Part shown: in pieces, positions 32,544-45,193 of the stretch
Layout of the letters: every line of letters starts with the position of its first letter
How positions within the stretch are numbered: position 1 is the stretch's first letter
Made by a program: the position numbers and the translations under genes
From: Madurella fahalii
Taxonomy: Eukaryota; Ascomycota; Sordariomycetes; Sordariales
Direction: 5' to 3'
DNA: 64,000 nt
Assembly (NCBI GenBank): GCA_029876055.1
Contig: CM056877.1
Span: 3,410,001-3,474,000 of the forward strand
The notes under the pieces: model-generated
Seen by the model: only the letters and a program-made list of their open reading frames with translations
The model's database searches: none
Told to the model about the DNA's origin: nothing

Positions 32544-33272
32544 AAGGGCAACCAGATCCAAGATATACAATGAGCCAGTGCTTATGGAAATATTGGGTGG
32601 ATTTCGTAATAGGTATCTGATATCCGGCAAGCTAGGATACCTAGCGGATTTTACGGACACGAAAGGGACACATATCTCACTGCTACTGTGTCCAAAGTAT
32701 TGCAGCACCTCCCCAGGATCTTGGTGACCAAGGGTCAAAGCTTGGCACAGCAGGGGTTCGAACGTTAATTGATTTGCGGTTGCGCTGCCCCACTTAACGT
32801 TCCACAAGGAGCAACGCGGTCTGCTTTATTAAGAACGTCACGATCTTTCGCGACAGCCCAGCACCTTGCTGCTGCACCTTGCGGCTGCACCTCTCGACAA
32901 GCCAACCCGAGGGCCATTACTGGGCCGCATCCGCACTACACCGTAGAATCTGTGCTGGAAAATATTTTTTTCTTACCTAGTTGAACAAGCAGAACCAGGC
33001 AATTCAGGTGACTTTCTTTCTCCGCACTTGCCACAAGCCCAAGTTCGCGGGGCGCTTTTCCCCCCAAGACACTACGGCGTCCTCGGCCTCTTTGGACCTG
33101 CTGGACAGTCATTTCCCTTGCCTAAGAATTTCTCACACAGTCTCGGATGTAGTACTGTTTCAGGAATTTGCATGGTGATCGAGGAATGGGCCAGCGCCTC
33201 CTCTGAGTTGCCAACTATTCACATCCGACTCGGCCGACACCACGACATCTTGGCCCTCGGCCGGTCGCCGCG
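32544..33272. other. intergenic, SEN1 upstream region
   Basis: The 3' end of the glycosylase gene and the promoter side of SEN1. No gene or tRNA seen. Confidence 0.6.
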
Positions 33273-36200
33273 ATGGATACCAACGACATCTACCAAGCGG
33301 CCATCCAATGGTACCGGGCTTTTGAAGACCGCCCGCCCGATGCCCATCTCTGTTGCCCAAAGACCGACGATGATGATGTCACGAATTACGACGAGCCGGA
33401 TGTTCCCGACGAGGGCGGCGCGTCCGTCGAGGAAAAGGCCCGCCGCATCAGGGAATACGAGGAAAGGTTCGACAATATCTACAATCTCAGCATCTTGATG
33501 GGTCTGGGCAAGGAGATGGCTGGGCCGTGGCTGGACCATTGGACACAGGCTCTCGAATACTGCCTCACGCGGTGCGATTCGTGTGTCCGTAATTGGCACC
33601 GGAATCGCGATCCGTATCTGAGGGGCCTGTAAGTACATCCGCGCCCGCCGGCCGTAGAGAGTTCGGGGTTGGTACTGATATTCGTCGTGTCAATTTTTGC
33701 AGCCATCTCCCGCCGGAGCACGTAGACTACATGCAGAAGAAGCTCGACGAATTCGACAAGCAGCGGATAGACAAGGGACTCAAGAGCGCCCGCGCGATCC
33801 TCGAAGAAAATGGTCCTATGAACACGGCTAAGCTGGTCGATCGCGACATGTCCGCCGTCCTGGCCCTGTTCGAAGCCCTCTGCAGCATGGCATACCTCGC
33901 CCATCCCGAGAACCGCGAGGATTTCAACTACGTATTCGAGCAGACGCAGCGGAAGAGGCCATTGAGGATGCAAGGCGGCCTGATACCCACCATGACCTTC
34001 TTCCTCTTTGATGAGTCGCCGTGCAGACAAAAGTTTGCAGAATGCGCGTGGGAGAAGCGGACTCCCGGTTCGCTCACCGAACAGGAATGGGAGTGGGCCA
34101 TATCCCCCCATCTCACCGATGCGATTTCGAAGGTATCGGTCTCCAGAGGAATGCCAACGCCCGACAAGATATGTAGGTTTTGGCGCGGCTTCATGTTCAT
34201 TCTCCGTTCCCTGGACGAGAAGCAGATCATCAACTGCCTCCGAGCGATGGAGGTGTCGCCGAGCGTCTACTTCCTTGCCCTTGAACACTTGGCCACCGAG
34301 TCCGACGAGGCACTTGCCATCGTTTTGAAAGGGCTCCGAGCGCTCATGGAGAAGTCGTCGAGCGCCTTCTGGGCTGCGTTTGACCAAGTCACTCCAAGCC
34401 AGCTAGTCGAGGAAATCTTCAAGAGCCCGGCTTTCCGCCCCTTCCTCAACAAGTCTCTGATGTCGGATATGATGGTTACTGAAGGGGACAGCCAGGTGCC
34501 GGCCCTGGCTGCCTGGATGAGAGCATTTATCCGCTCGCTACCTTCGACCCGGCGCTCGGATGTCTGCGAATCGCTTCTGCGGCATCTCTTTGACACATTC
34601 CGTCTCGACCCGACCTCCGATCGGGCCGCCCAAGCCACCTGCACTCTCGCGGGCTTGGCGACCCTGAGCGAGTCGCTTGATGGCTTCCTTCACCACGAGG
34701 TTCCATTCGACACGGGAACCGCCCTCATCATGGTCAATCAACTGCTCAATAGGGTCGTCCAGTACAGCGAGGTTATCAGCACCGCTGCTGGTCTCAAGCC
34801 TGGAGACACATTCAATGTCGGCCTCTCCCAAACGGCCATGGCTATTATCCATTCTGCGCTCGCATTGGATGCCAGAGCGACCGAGATTGAGTGGAGAGCA
34901 TTGATAGAAGGAATACCGGTTCAGGATGCAGTTAGTAGGGATTCCGGGGCACTGTGGGAGTCGTTTCTCGAGATGCTCTGGTACGGCCAGCTCGGTCACG
35001 TTGAACTGGCAAAAGCCATGTTGATGGCCACGCTGCGTCTCCGAAACATTGAACAGTTCATTCCGAAGCGGAAAGAACACCTGAAGAGGGAGCAGGAGAA
35101 GTTCAATCAGAGGTATCAGCAGCAGACGGCGGCAATAGGGAAGATGCTCGGCCGTCTCTCCGATTTCACGCAGGAAGACCTTGACAAGTTCTGCTCGGAG
35201 CGCCGGAGCCCTACTATCCATCCCATCGTCTCCTCACTGATTCATGGCGAAGATGCGATCCGCGAGGCTGGTTTCGAGCTAGTCAAGGCCATCACAGGTG
35301 AGAGCCTGCCGTCTGACGCCGTGAGTAAGATGCTAGACCACTACTTCAGCCCTTTCCTGGATGCTTTCTCCGAGGCGGTAAACAAAGTCACCGCTAGCAA
35401 GGATTCTAGCAGCCCTTGGAGCCACATGATACCTATCCTGAAGTGCAGTGAGTTTGTTCTCAACGGCCTCTGCGATCCCTCCGTGGGCCAACTGAGGCGC
35501 AAGGCTCTCACGACAGAAGAGCATATCGCCGTCAAGCGCTGGTGGGGGTGTGTATGGCAAGCCGTCGACCACTCGTTTCGGATGATGAGGGTTTGGCACA
35601 TCAAAGTTGACAAGAAAATCATGGAGGACTTTTGTCGGGACGTCATGGAGCTGGCCAACAAGCTCCTGGCCCAGGACGGCGTCATGGCCTCCGCTCTCAG
35701 CCAGCACAGCACCGACAACGCTACGCAGACCAACGGGGATGCCACGGCTAAAGCGATGAGGAGCGTCTTGGAACCCCCCAGGAAACACTCTTTCTCTCTT
35801 GCCGACATGCTGCAGCTTAGAGACAAGTATCTCATCATGGGCATCATTGAGGTGATCAAGAAGCTCCTCGCGAGGCTGAAGCAGAACGACATGGACTTGC
35901 CCCACAAGACTGTTGCACATCTGGGAAATATGCTCAAAAAGAAGAGACTCCCCGACGCAAGACTGGACTATGTCCAGAAGACCAACCTGACAAACGAGCA
36001 GCGTATTGAGCTTCTCAAAGCGCTCGGGGAGGACGCCGTAATCGAGGAGCAATTCATGGGTACCAAGCCCGGCGAGAAAGAAGCGAGGGAGAGGGAGCGA
36101 TCCATGATACAGAGCAAGCTCGACTTCTTCTCCAAGGCGGGCTTGAGCCTGTCAGGGCCCATGAAGGATCATATCGCCGAAATAACCCCCAACTTCGAGA

Positions 36201-39200
36201 AGCGCAAGCCTAGCCTGCTAGAAACCCTGAAAGAGGAAGGCATGCTGCCTAGACCGGCCCCCAAATTGGACCAGAAGGCCATTCTGGCGGCTCAAACGTC
36301 CCTCAAGGAAGCCCGAGCCCGGGAGAAGGCCGAGAAGGCCAAGAGAGATGCCGAAGCTATCGCTAGAGCGAAGGCTCTACGCGCCCCACCCAAGACCGTC
36401 CCCGGGGAGGGCTCAGGTCTGCAGGGGATAGCCGGCGTCCGAGGCAAGGATCACGCTCCAGCAGTGAAGGACGAGATCATGGTCGGCTCCTCCTCCGAAG
36501 AGGAAGATGAATCAGACGACGATGAGCTCATAGCGCTGAAGGCAAAGGCCAAGAACAAGACGTTGAACGAGGCCGACCGCCGTCGCATGATCATGCTGGC
36601 TGAGAAACGTGGGCCCGTGAAGAAGGTCAAGCTCCAGAGGTCAGCAAAGGACATGCGGGCGCGTCTCATTCCGCCTATGGATGTCCTGCATCAGGCCATC
36701 TTGGAGTGGGACATTTTCCACCAAGGCAACGATCCCCCTAACGGCTATCGCTGCGAGGGAGTCTCCAACACCTACGCAGACCCTACCAGCTACAAGCAGA
36801 CTTTCTTTCCTCTCCTCATCAACGAGGCTTGGCGTTCGTTCGTCACGGCCAAAGACGAAACCACATCGAAGCCCTTCGGCATCAAGGTGCTCAACCGCAT
36901 GACCGTCGATAAGTTTCTGGAGGTTACTGCGTCGGTGCCCGCTCAGGTTAGCAAGGATCGAGGCTTATCAGAGGGAGACATAGTCATTGTTTCCAAAGGC
37001 GAGGACCCGCTCAACCAACAGGCCGAGTTACATTGTCTCTCGCGTATCTGGAAGACGACCTACAAGAAGGATATCGTCGAGGTCGTCTGCCGCCTCAATG
37101 CCAAGGGAAACCAGATCTTGCCCGCGCTCCTCCCGGGCGCCGAGTTCCAAGTCGTCAAGATCACCAACATGACGACAATTGAGCGCGAATACGCGGCCTT
37201 GGAGAGCTTGCAGTATTACGACCTCATGGACGAAGTCTTGAAGGCGGAACCATCTCCGATGCTGAGCTTTGGCGACGAGGCTGTGAAGGGGGTAATGGAG
37301 AACTACCAACTTAACGCGGGTCAAGCGCGTGCCATCTTGAATGCCAAGGAGAATGATGGCTTCACTTTGATCCAGGGTCCGCCCGGAACTGGCAAGACCA
37401 AGACCATTGTCGCCATGGTTGGCTGTCTTCTTACCGGGGTTCTCAAACCGTCCAACGGTGCCGTGCCCATCGCCAGACCCGGGCTTGTGGCGGCGAACGG
37501 GCCGGCCACCTCCAAGAAGCTGCTCGTCTGTGCTCCCAGCAACGCTGCTGTCGACGAATTGGTGTTGCGGCTGAAGGCCGGGGTCAAAACGATGAACGGC
37601 ACATTCCATAAAATCGACGTCCTGCGTCTAGGCCGTAGTGATGCAATCAACGCCGCGGTCAAAGACGTCACGCTCGACGAGCTGGTCAAGGCTCGCGTAG
37701 ACGCCGAGATTAACAACGGCGGCCCCAGTGACCGGGACAAGTTACATCAGGAAGCTGGCGAAATCAAAACGAAGATTGCAGAGCTGCGGCCGCAGCTCGA
37801 GGCCGCTCGGGAGACCAACGATCGTGCCTTCACCATGAAGTTACAGAGAGACTTCGACGAGCTCAAACGACGCCAGGCACACATTGGAGCTAGGATTGAC
37901 GCTGACAAGAGCAGTGGGAACACGTTTGCCCGCGAGGTTGAGATCAAACGTCGGCAGATCCAACAAGAAATCCTCGACAAGGCTCAGGTACTGTGCGCCA
38001 CCCTCAGCGGCAGCGGCCACGAGATGTTTAAGAACCTGAATGTCGAATTCGAGACGGTCATCATCGACGAGGCCGCTCAGTGCGTCGAGCTAAGCGCCCT
38101 CATTCCGCTCAAGTACGGCTGCTCCAAGTGCATCCTCGTGGGAGATCCGAAGCAGCTACCTCCGACGGTGCTCTCGCAATCCGCTGCGAGATACGGCTAC
38201 GATCAGAGTTTGTTTGTCCGGATGCAGAAGAACCACGCCAAGGACGTCCATCTGCTCGACATGCAGTACCGTATGCACCCGGAGATCAGCATGTTTCCGA
38301 GCAAGGAGTTCTACGAAGGGCTGCTCCAAGACGGCGCCGACATGGCACAGCTGCGCCTACGGCCCTGGCATCAGAGCGTTCTTCTCGGGCCTTACCGATT
38401 CTTCGACGTCAGGGGTTCCCAATCACGGGGCCCCAAGAACCAATCGCTGGTCAACGAAGAAGAACTCAAGGTTGCTCTGCAACTGTACCGCCGTTTCCGT
38501 ACAGACTACAGCGAGGTCGATCTCAAGGGCAAGATCGGCATCATCACCCCGTACAAGGCCCAGTTATTCCGGCTCCGCCAGAGATTCACAGAAATGTATG
38601 GCGAAGGTATCAAGGAGGAGATCGAATTCAATACTACAGACGCGTTCCAAGGTCGTGAGTGCGAGATCATCATCTTCTCCTGCGTCCGGGCCAGCCCCAC
38701 TGGCGGTATCGGCTTCATGACGGACATCCGCCGTATGAACGTCGGCCTGACGCGTGCGAAGTCGTCGTTGTGGATTCTGGGCGATTCGCGGGCGCTGGTG
38801 CAGGGCGAGTTCTGGGCCAAGCTCATCGACGATGCAAAGCAGCGCGACCGTTACACGAACGGTAACGTTATGGCGTTGCTAAACCGGCCAGGTCAGAAGT
38901 TGGCAGCTTCAGCCTTTGCATCGCTCGGTGCACCATCCACTGCCAAGCGTCAGCATGCCGTACAAGCGGACCAGGACGTGGACATGCCAGATGCGCCAGA
39001 GCTCCCACAATACAAACAGCAACCTCCTCAGGCGCCGTCGGCGGTGAGGTCGCACGGGGACGAGGATGCGCCGGCTCCTCCTGCGCATCCATACCGTGGT
39101 GCGGGCATTGGCGGTCTCAATGAGAGAGGCGAGGTCGTGTCCGCGGTGCCAAGAGGCGCTGGACCGCCTGTTATCCGGTCTACTACTGGATCTGCCGGCA

Positions 39201-39681
39201 AGAAGCGGGCGCGTGACAGCAACGATGAAGGTCGCTCGAGCGCAAAGAAGGTGAATTGAGCTAGTAGTAACGTACACGAGATGAAGACCCCGGCTAATCA
39301 GTGGGTATCTAGACACATCAGAACTCGGACAGGGTTCCGCCAAAGGCCCCAACAGCACCCAATGCACACAAATCGCCGAAAGCACCGGTTGACCCTTCAG
39401 CGATGGAAGTGCTAGGCTTGGCTCCTCCAACGCGGGCTCCACCTCCTCCGCAGTCTCGGCCACTCCCACCACATATCAAGCCGCCTGGGGGTCAGGGCCC
39501 CAACGGGCCCAATGGACCCAATGGGCCCGCTAGCGCTCAGAGGGTGAGTGTAACTCAATCATCCCGTATTGGGACATTATCGAGGATATTGTTTGGCGCT
39601 GACTGTCTCCAGGGACCGGTGACCCTTCCTAAACGATCATCGGCGGACCCTTTCATTAGACGGAAACCCGGCAAACGCTGA
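33273..39681 (+). CDS. SEN1: SEN1-type superfamily 1 RNA/DNA helicase
   Basis: Exons 33273-33628, 33703-39250, 39322-39543 and 39613-39681, about 2064 residues. Intron 1 (GTAAGT ... TTGCAG) joins RGL-HLPPEHVDY. The first ~850 residues form the long helical Sen1 N-terminal domain. An acidic SSSEEEDESDDDE patch lies near 1047. The helicase core has Walker A GPPGTGKT (1344-1351), DEAAQ (1574-1578), GDPKQLPPTV, MQYRMHPEIS, TDAFQGRE and NVGLTRAK. Sen1 unwinds RNA-DNA hybrids and ends transcription by RNA polymerase II at non-coding and short genes, in the nucleus. A stop at 39257 would end the protein at KKVN, but GTGAAT at 39251 can be spliced in phase 0 to two more exons ending DPFIRRKPGKR. I prefer that model; the last two introns are less certain than the helicase. 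Confidence 0.9.
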
Positions 39682-41302
39682 CGAGATGAATAAGTTTTAT
39701 TCTATTAGTCTTCTTATCATTCTTTCCGTCTTCTTTTTTATTCTCCCCCATGTCCGGCGGATTGGGTTCCAACACGGACAAGGGTCTCAAAAATAGCATA
39801 GATAGACCGGAGGGGCGTTCAACTCACGGCCATAGGAAGTCTGCTATGTTCCACAGCGGGTAGGTTAGAAGGCGGTCGGCATTTGTGGCTGGCTTATCAG
39901 TAGAAGGGCCGGCAGATCTACGAGCACGGTTCTCTTTGGTTTTATCTCGCCTATATATGCCTGCGGGAAATGGGTCCCAGGAGTCTTTGACCCATTGCGC
40001 GCTTTGTTCTCGAACGGTTGCTTCTCTAACAAGGACCGGAGACGAGGGTCTGCCTCCGACCAGCCAGCTCTAGCTAAAAAGGGCAGGTTAGGATACCGGC
40101 GATGGTTGGGATTCGGTCGTGAGCCCTGAGACGGCGCCGTGATCATGTGGATGCTGGATCGGGGATAGATTGTTAAATTGACCACCCCCGAGAAGTGGCG
40201 ATCACGGGCTGAAGATGTGGCGCGACGACCGGATGATCCAATAGAGAAGTCGGGGTCCAAACATTATGACCGTTTTCCGACTACGGCGCACGAGGCACCA
40301 GGTGACTGGTTTCCCCGGAGGATGTGGATTCGGAGATCTACGGCGTGTCGATCCTTCGAGCTTAACTGTGGCAACCATGCTCAAACGTTGATATGACTGG
40401 CCAGAATTCTCCGAGTTGTGGGTGCAACATAAAGTGTCATACACGTAGAAGCACTATGACATCTTTTCTACGTGTACGTGTAAGTCGCAGGCTGCGATAC
40501 GGATCCATACAGTCCTCGGTGTATCTCATAGTTTTGAAACACGGCATATGCGTGATATCTGGGCGATCTGCGCGATGTGTTGGCCGCAGGGCATCGCAAC
40601 CTAGGCCACAATCCTACGGTAAGTGGCTTTCCAAGGCCTACTTGGACCGCAAATGCGCCACTCCCATGTTTCGACTCCGTAACCGTGAATAGTTTGGGAC
40701 ATCATCGGTTAGTCACAAGTTTCCAGGAATCCTCTGCCATATATCGACCCCCCGCGTCCTCCTACCCCCGAGGGGCTCTGAAGCTAGTGTAGGAGACATC
40801 TGTCCAGCGCTCATCATGACGTCCGTATTCCTCACAGCGGCAGAACCGGGGTTTTCAGATTCCCCCTTGCTCCCGGATCGTTCATAGCTTATACGCCTCT
40901 CCAGCCCAGTTGGACAAACTCTCGCACGGTACAGTGGTCGCCACCGGCACACCATCTTCTCCGCGTTTGTCGATAGTCGAAACATTCAAGGGTTTGGGCC
41001 TCGCAGGGGCTGCCGGTGTTTACCCAACACTTGAATGCATATGAATAAAGCAGCTGCCTATCTACCGAGGATCTCGTTGGCCGGCCCGAGTAGGCTTCTC
41101 ATAGACCTTCCTTCAATTCTTCAAAGGCTCGTCATCCTACGCTATCACGCCGTCTCCCTGCCGCAGCTTTCACGTCCGCTCGGAGGTTCTTGGGCGAGTA
41201 CCAGGACGGCCCGGGACTCAGATGTCAAGAATGTGTTCTGTCCACAGTATATTATAGCAGCAACCTTACGAGCCCTTGGTGTGCCAAGCTCTCTCTGCGG
41301 TC
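39682..41302. other. gene-free stretch
   Basis: About 1.6 kb with no convincing gene. It holds a short inverted repeat at about 40441-40476 (ACACGTAGAA ... TTCTACGTGT). Confidence 0.55.
40440..40476. repeat. short hairpin inverted repeat
   Basis: ACACGTAGAA and TTCTACGTGT face each other across about 15 bases and could form a ten-pair stem. There is no T-run after it and no known gene to end. Confidence 0.6.
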
Positions 41303-43449
41303 ATGTCATCCCGAGAAAACCGCGGTTTTTCAGGAATCCGAGTCGTGCGTGAAACCACGATCTCGGTGGAGGACGGTCCCGACGAGACTCTCAGCAAAAG
41401 GGGCTCGTTAATCACGACGATCGGATCCGGAGAGTCGGAACCCCAAACGCAACTAGAAAGTCGACGAAAGAGACTTTGCAAATCTATCGCGTCCATCGGT
41501 GGTTTTCTTCGCCTAGACAGCGACGAGGACACCTCGGGACGAGGAACTAGCAGCGAGAGTGAGAGCGAGAGTGAGAGCGAGAGTGAGAGCGAGAGTGAGA
41601 GCGAGAGTGAGAGGGCTATGTTGCGAGATCTGATGGACTTTCTTCGCAATACTTCCCCGCCGCCCGAGACCCCAAGCTCCCCAGATCGGAAACGCAACAA
41701 GAACAAGAACAAGAACAAGACACGATGCCTCTTTTGGCCGTTCCGGAAAAAGGACAAGAATACACCGAACCCGACCGAAGCGGCATCTAGGCTCATCAAC
41801 CTGCCAGATTCGGTAGTGGTAGAGCAGACAATTGGAGGTTACCGCCGTATCTCGATATCAATACCAATTGAGGATGCATATCTGGAGCCAATGGCTCGCA
41901 GCCCATTGTTTCCTCCAGCAGAGCAGTCGCGGAGCGTACCGGTTTCCATCCTGAAGCACGTCGAGAAGCGTGAGTCTCTGGAGAGCCAGGCTCGGGGCAA
42001 AACACCCACCTCGTTCCGGTCAGTGATGATTTGTATTCTCTGTCTTCTCAACCCGGCGACGGTCTGGTACAGAGCGCTGAGGCTGCGACAGAGCAGAAGA
42101 GCCGCGAACCGGCACGCTCGCGAGCTATAGACACCTCGGTCCGTGCCCACAGCATCATCATCACTACCTTTCCCCCTGAGCTGACTGCCATCCAAGAAGG
42201 CCTCGCGTCTCCCGCTACTCCAATGACAAGCGTGTTTCCCAGTCCACTGCGCCGTGTACACAGCCAAGGCAGCCTTCGCCAGAGCCCAGCATACAGCGAG
42301 GATATTCCCGACGTCCCGACCCGCTGGTCAATGGGCCCGAATCTCCTCCGCAAGCAGCCCTCCCTTACCGACAGCGTTTCCTCCAGCGGCAGTGAGCCTA
42401 TCCTGTCTGATGCGGTAGCAGTTCACACCCCCTTGCTCCAGCTTGCAACCCAACTATCAGGGTATCTGCAGTGCATGGGCGCCGGTGCCGGGGCCATCAC
42501 CCGGCCGTCCGGGTCTGATGATGACTCTTCTGAGTCAACCTACCGTTTAGAGACTGCAGATGCAACACAACAGACCGAGACATGGCTGCCACAATTCGCC
42601 TTCTCGAGGTCGCGTTCTTCTCCTAGCCAACCTCTGGGCTATCTGCCCCAGCCTGCCGCCAGCGCCACATCACTCGAATCTCTTCTGCCAAAGGAAGAAG
42701 CGTCATGCTCTTTCCGCATCATACCCGTAATGACTATCGCAGACGTCCGACCGTGCCCACCAGTCCTTGGACGCAAAGCCACCCTACGCCTCCTGCCGTC
42801 AACCCCTACGACCACCCCCGAGGTTAACGCGACTAGCAGCTTACATGGCCCGACACACGATTGTCCCGAGAGATGTCCGCGTCCCACTTCCAGCATCGCG
42901 AGCTTTAGGACGCTCGAGCGGTTTCTCCGGAATCACGGTCCCGAAGAGGCCATCACAGAGCCAACAAATGCTTGTGGTGATCAGCAACCCTTCGGCGAAA
43001 ATACAAACGCGAACACAAGTGGCACCCCACCTTCCGGCACACACGCCCGCCCGTTCACGCACTCAGCCTCGCACCAAGAACTCATCAGAAAGTATGAAGA
43101 CCTCAGCCAACAGCGCGAGCCTGCTGGGTCTTCTGTATCGGAATTGGAGGAGGAGGAGGAGGAGGAGAAGGAAGAGGACCAGAGCGAAGATAGTTTTGAT
43201 TGGCGGAAGGTGAGGGTGCCTGGCTCGTCACCTCATGGTCAGGGGCAAATGGAGAAGCAAGTGCATGGGAGTTGCAGAGGCCGTGGCGACGTTACCAGAG
43301 CGGAGGGTCACGCGGATGAGAGAAACTCGGATTTTGAGGCGCAGTCGCGGCGCATATTGAGGGGGAACTTGGGTTCCCTGGAGCCGCTGATGAGGGAGCT
43401 GGTGGCGGGAACTGGCGGAGGGAGCTGTAGGGACGAAAGGTTCAATTGA
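41303..43449 (+). CDS. low-complexity acidic hypothetical protein
   Basis: Two exons, 41303-42022 and 42073-43449, giving 698 residues. The 50-base intron (GTGATG ... TACAG, with a CTCAAC branch-like site) joins in phase 0 as SFRS-SAEAATEQKS. Without it, two frames overlap. The start is the ATG at 41303 (MSSRENRGFSG). Residues 84-104 are a Ser-Glu repeat from a 12-base purine repeat, and residues 132-139 an Asn-Lys repeat. A short folded-looking segment follows (RCLFWPFRKK, GGYRRISISIPIEDAYLEP). The rest is Ser/Pro/Thr-rich, with an acidic EEEEEEEKEEDQSED patch late in the protein. I recognise no domain. It is probably a disordered regulatory protein. Confidence 0.65.
41552..41613. repeat. 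GAGAGCGAGAGT coding repeat
   Basis: About five copies of a 12-base purine-rich unit encoding Ser-Glu. A further GAACAA repeat (AACAAG, four copies) lies at about 41696-41719. Confidence 0.9.
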
Positions 43450-44104
43450 AAGGAAAACAACTGGAGATACAATGTTGGAAAGACACAAGGGTGCTTAACG
43501 GAATGTGTTTTGCACAGATAAAGGACAGATTGTTGCGTGGTGGAAACAAACTCAACGGTTCATGGTGGTCACAATTCGCCCCCAGGTCAGGGGCAAAAAT
43601 AGGGGTTATGTAAAAGAGGAAGACATAAAACAATAAAACCTCGACAGCCCGATAATAGCATTAACCGTGCGATATGGACCGTGCAGACCTCGTCGGAAGA
43701 TCGTTATATCGAAAAATCGCATATCCCGGTATCTGCGGTCGTTGTTGTGCAGCCACGGGGTTGCGAACCAACAACAACCCCCTCGCTCGCCAGTGCCCAA
43801 CAAGGTTCGCGCGAGTAGAGTCCCATTTGCGCACTAGAGTTTCAAGCAAAAGAAAAAGAGAGAGAAAGCGGAAGTAGAAAGAAAGAAAGGTACAGGGGAA
43901 AATGGCAACCTGTTGTCGGGTCCACTGCACACTGCACACTGCACACAAAAAGGAAAAATCAGGAACGCAGCCTTTTCACTGTTTCATTCATCAGCCAATG
44001 TTCGACCACTGCTGGGTCCAAAAAAGACAGGGACTAGGAATCAATCTGCCCGGCCAGTCTGTCAAGCTGGCAACAGAGCGGCGGGCTCTCCCCGACTTTG
44101 AACT
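43450..44104. other. intergenic between convergent genes
   Basis: 3' regions of the acidic protein gene (plus) and the bHLH gene (minus). It has three copies of CTGCACA at about 43923-43946 and no gene. Confidence 0.65.
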
Positions 44105-45193
44105 TTAGCCAGCTTTGACCGTTCTCAACTCCTCTTCCATCATCATGGCTCTCACCTCCCGCCTCACCTTTGCCACGTCATCTTCTAGGGAATAAATGAG
44201 ATTGCAGGCCCTCCTCAGGACACCTACTTTGCTTAGTTGCGCCGGCTGCGGGCCCTCGACAGCCAAACCAACCTCCTTCTCCGCCTCCGCCACCACGTCG
44301 AGTAGCTGCTGGAACCCATCTGACAACCGGCCGCGATAGTTAGCCTCCGTCCGGAGACGGCGGTTCTGGATCGGGCTCCTCGCCTTAAGTGAAGTTTTGA
44401 CAGCCTTCTTCTTCTTCTTGCGTATCCCGGTGGCCCTCAGCGCCATGCCGGACCCGGGCGCCTTGTTCGTCTGCGGCGGCGGCTTCTGAGTGTTGGGTTG
44501 AATATTAGAGAGAGGGGGTGGTGTCTCGCTAGTGCATGGGGCAACGTTGGTAGAAGCCGGGGGAACTGGCGAAGGTGCGTCGCCGATAGAGGGAGATATG
44601 GGGTCGGGGCGGGTTGCGCTTGTCGATGCCTCGCCCGCAGCAATACCGTCGATATTGCGTCTGGCGGCCCTGGCGGCCCTCTCGAAAACCCAGTCTATTG
44701 CCGTTGAACTCGTCCATGCCTCTTCCTCAACCCAGTGGATGCCCCATGACTTGGCGGTCCGCGCCACGACTTGAAACAAGTGTCGCTGCGTTCGGTTAGC
44801 CGCTGGTCATGGAAGAGTCTGGTGCAACAGACTCGGACTTACAAAAGCTTCTTCCATCCCGACGATAACGCCATCGTCGTTCCTCTCGTAAACCTCATAC
44901 CGCTCTTCCAGGTCCCACATATCCGCCGTCGGGCGGCTCCGTGCCCAGTATCCTAACTGCCCGAGCCGCTGGACATCACGAGACTCGAGTTCCGACAAGC
45001 ATGCCCGGGCAAATCTCTCAGCCTCAATAAAAGATCCGGAGGCTCCGAGTACCATTTCCACCAGGACGGGTTCCGCCCATGCCTGCCAGAAATCAGCCGC
45101 CGGGGACCGCGTCGGTCTTCGACGGCCCGTCTCCCCGGCGGGTTGGTAGCGGTAGTGCTGACTGCGAGGGTCTGGAAGTCGTGGGGCATCCAT
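44105..45193 (-). CDS. bHLH transcription factor, SREBP-like basic region
   Basis: Two exons, 45193-44843 and 44785-44105, giving 343 residues. The intron (GTAAGT ... ACGCAG, branch GCTAAC) joins in phase 0 as EEAF-RHLFQVVARTAKSWG. Residues 259-325 look like a basic helix-loop-helix: RRLRTEANYRGRLSDGFQQLL, a loop, then LSKVGVLRRACNLIYSLE and a Leu/Val-spaced tail. The Tyr-Arg in the basic part (NYRGRL) recalls the YR of SREBP-type bHLH proteins. The usual His and the double Arg are missing, so E-box contact may differ. The N-terminal 117 residues are helical with a WxxxWAEP motif (FWQAWAEP). The middle is Pro/Ser/Thr-rich with a KKKKK nuclear-localisation-like run. The start at 45193 sits in GAAATGG context. 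Confidence 0.65.

Noticed and set aside
32720..32775. GGGGTTCGAAC that looks like a tRNA T-arm
   Set aside because: No acceptor stem, D-arm or anticodon arm can be drawn around it.
33479..34387. 302-codon open frame on the minus strand inside SEN1
   Set aside because: It is antisense to well-conserved SEN1 coding sequence and has no domain. GC-rich exons give such frames by chance.
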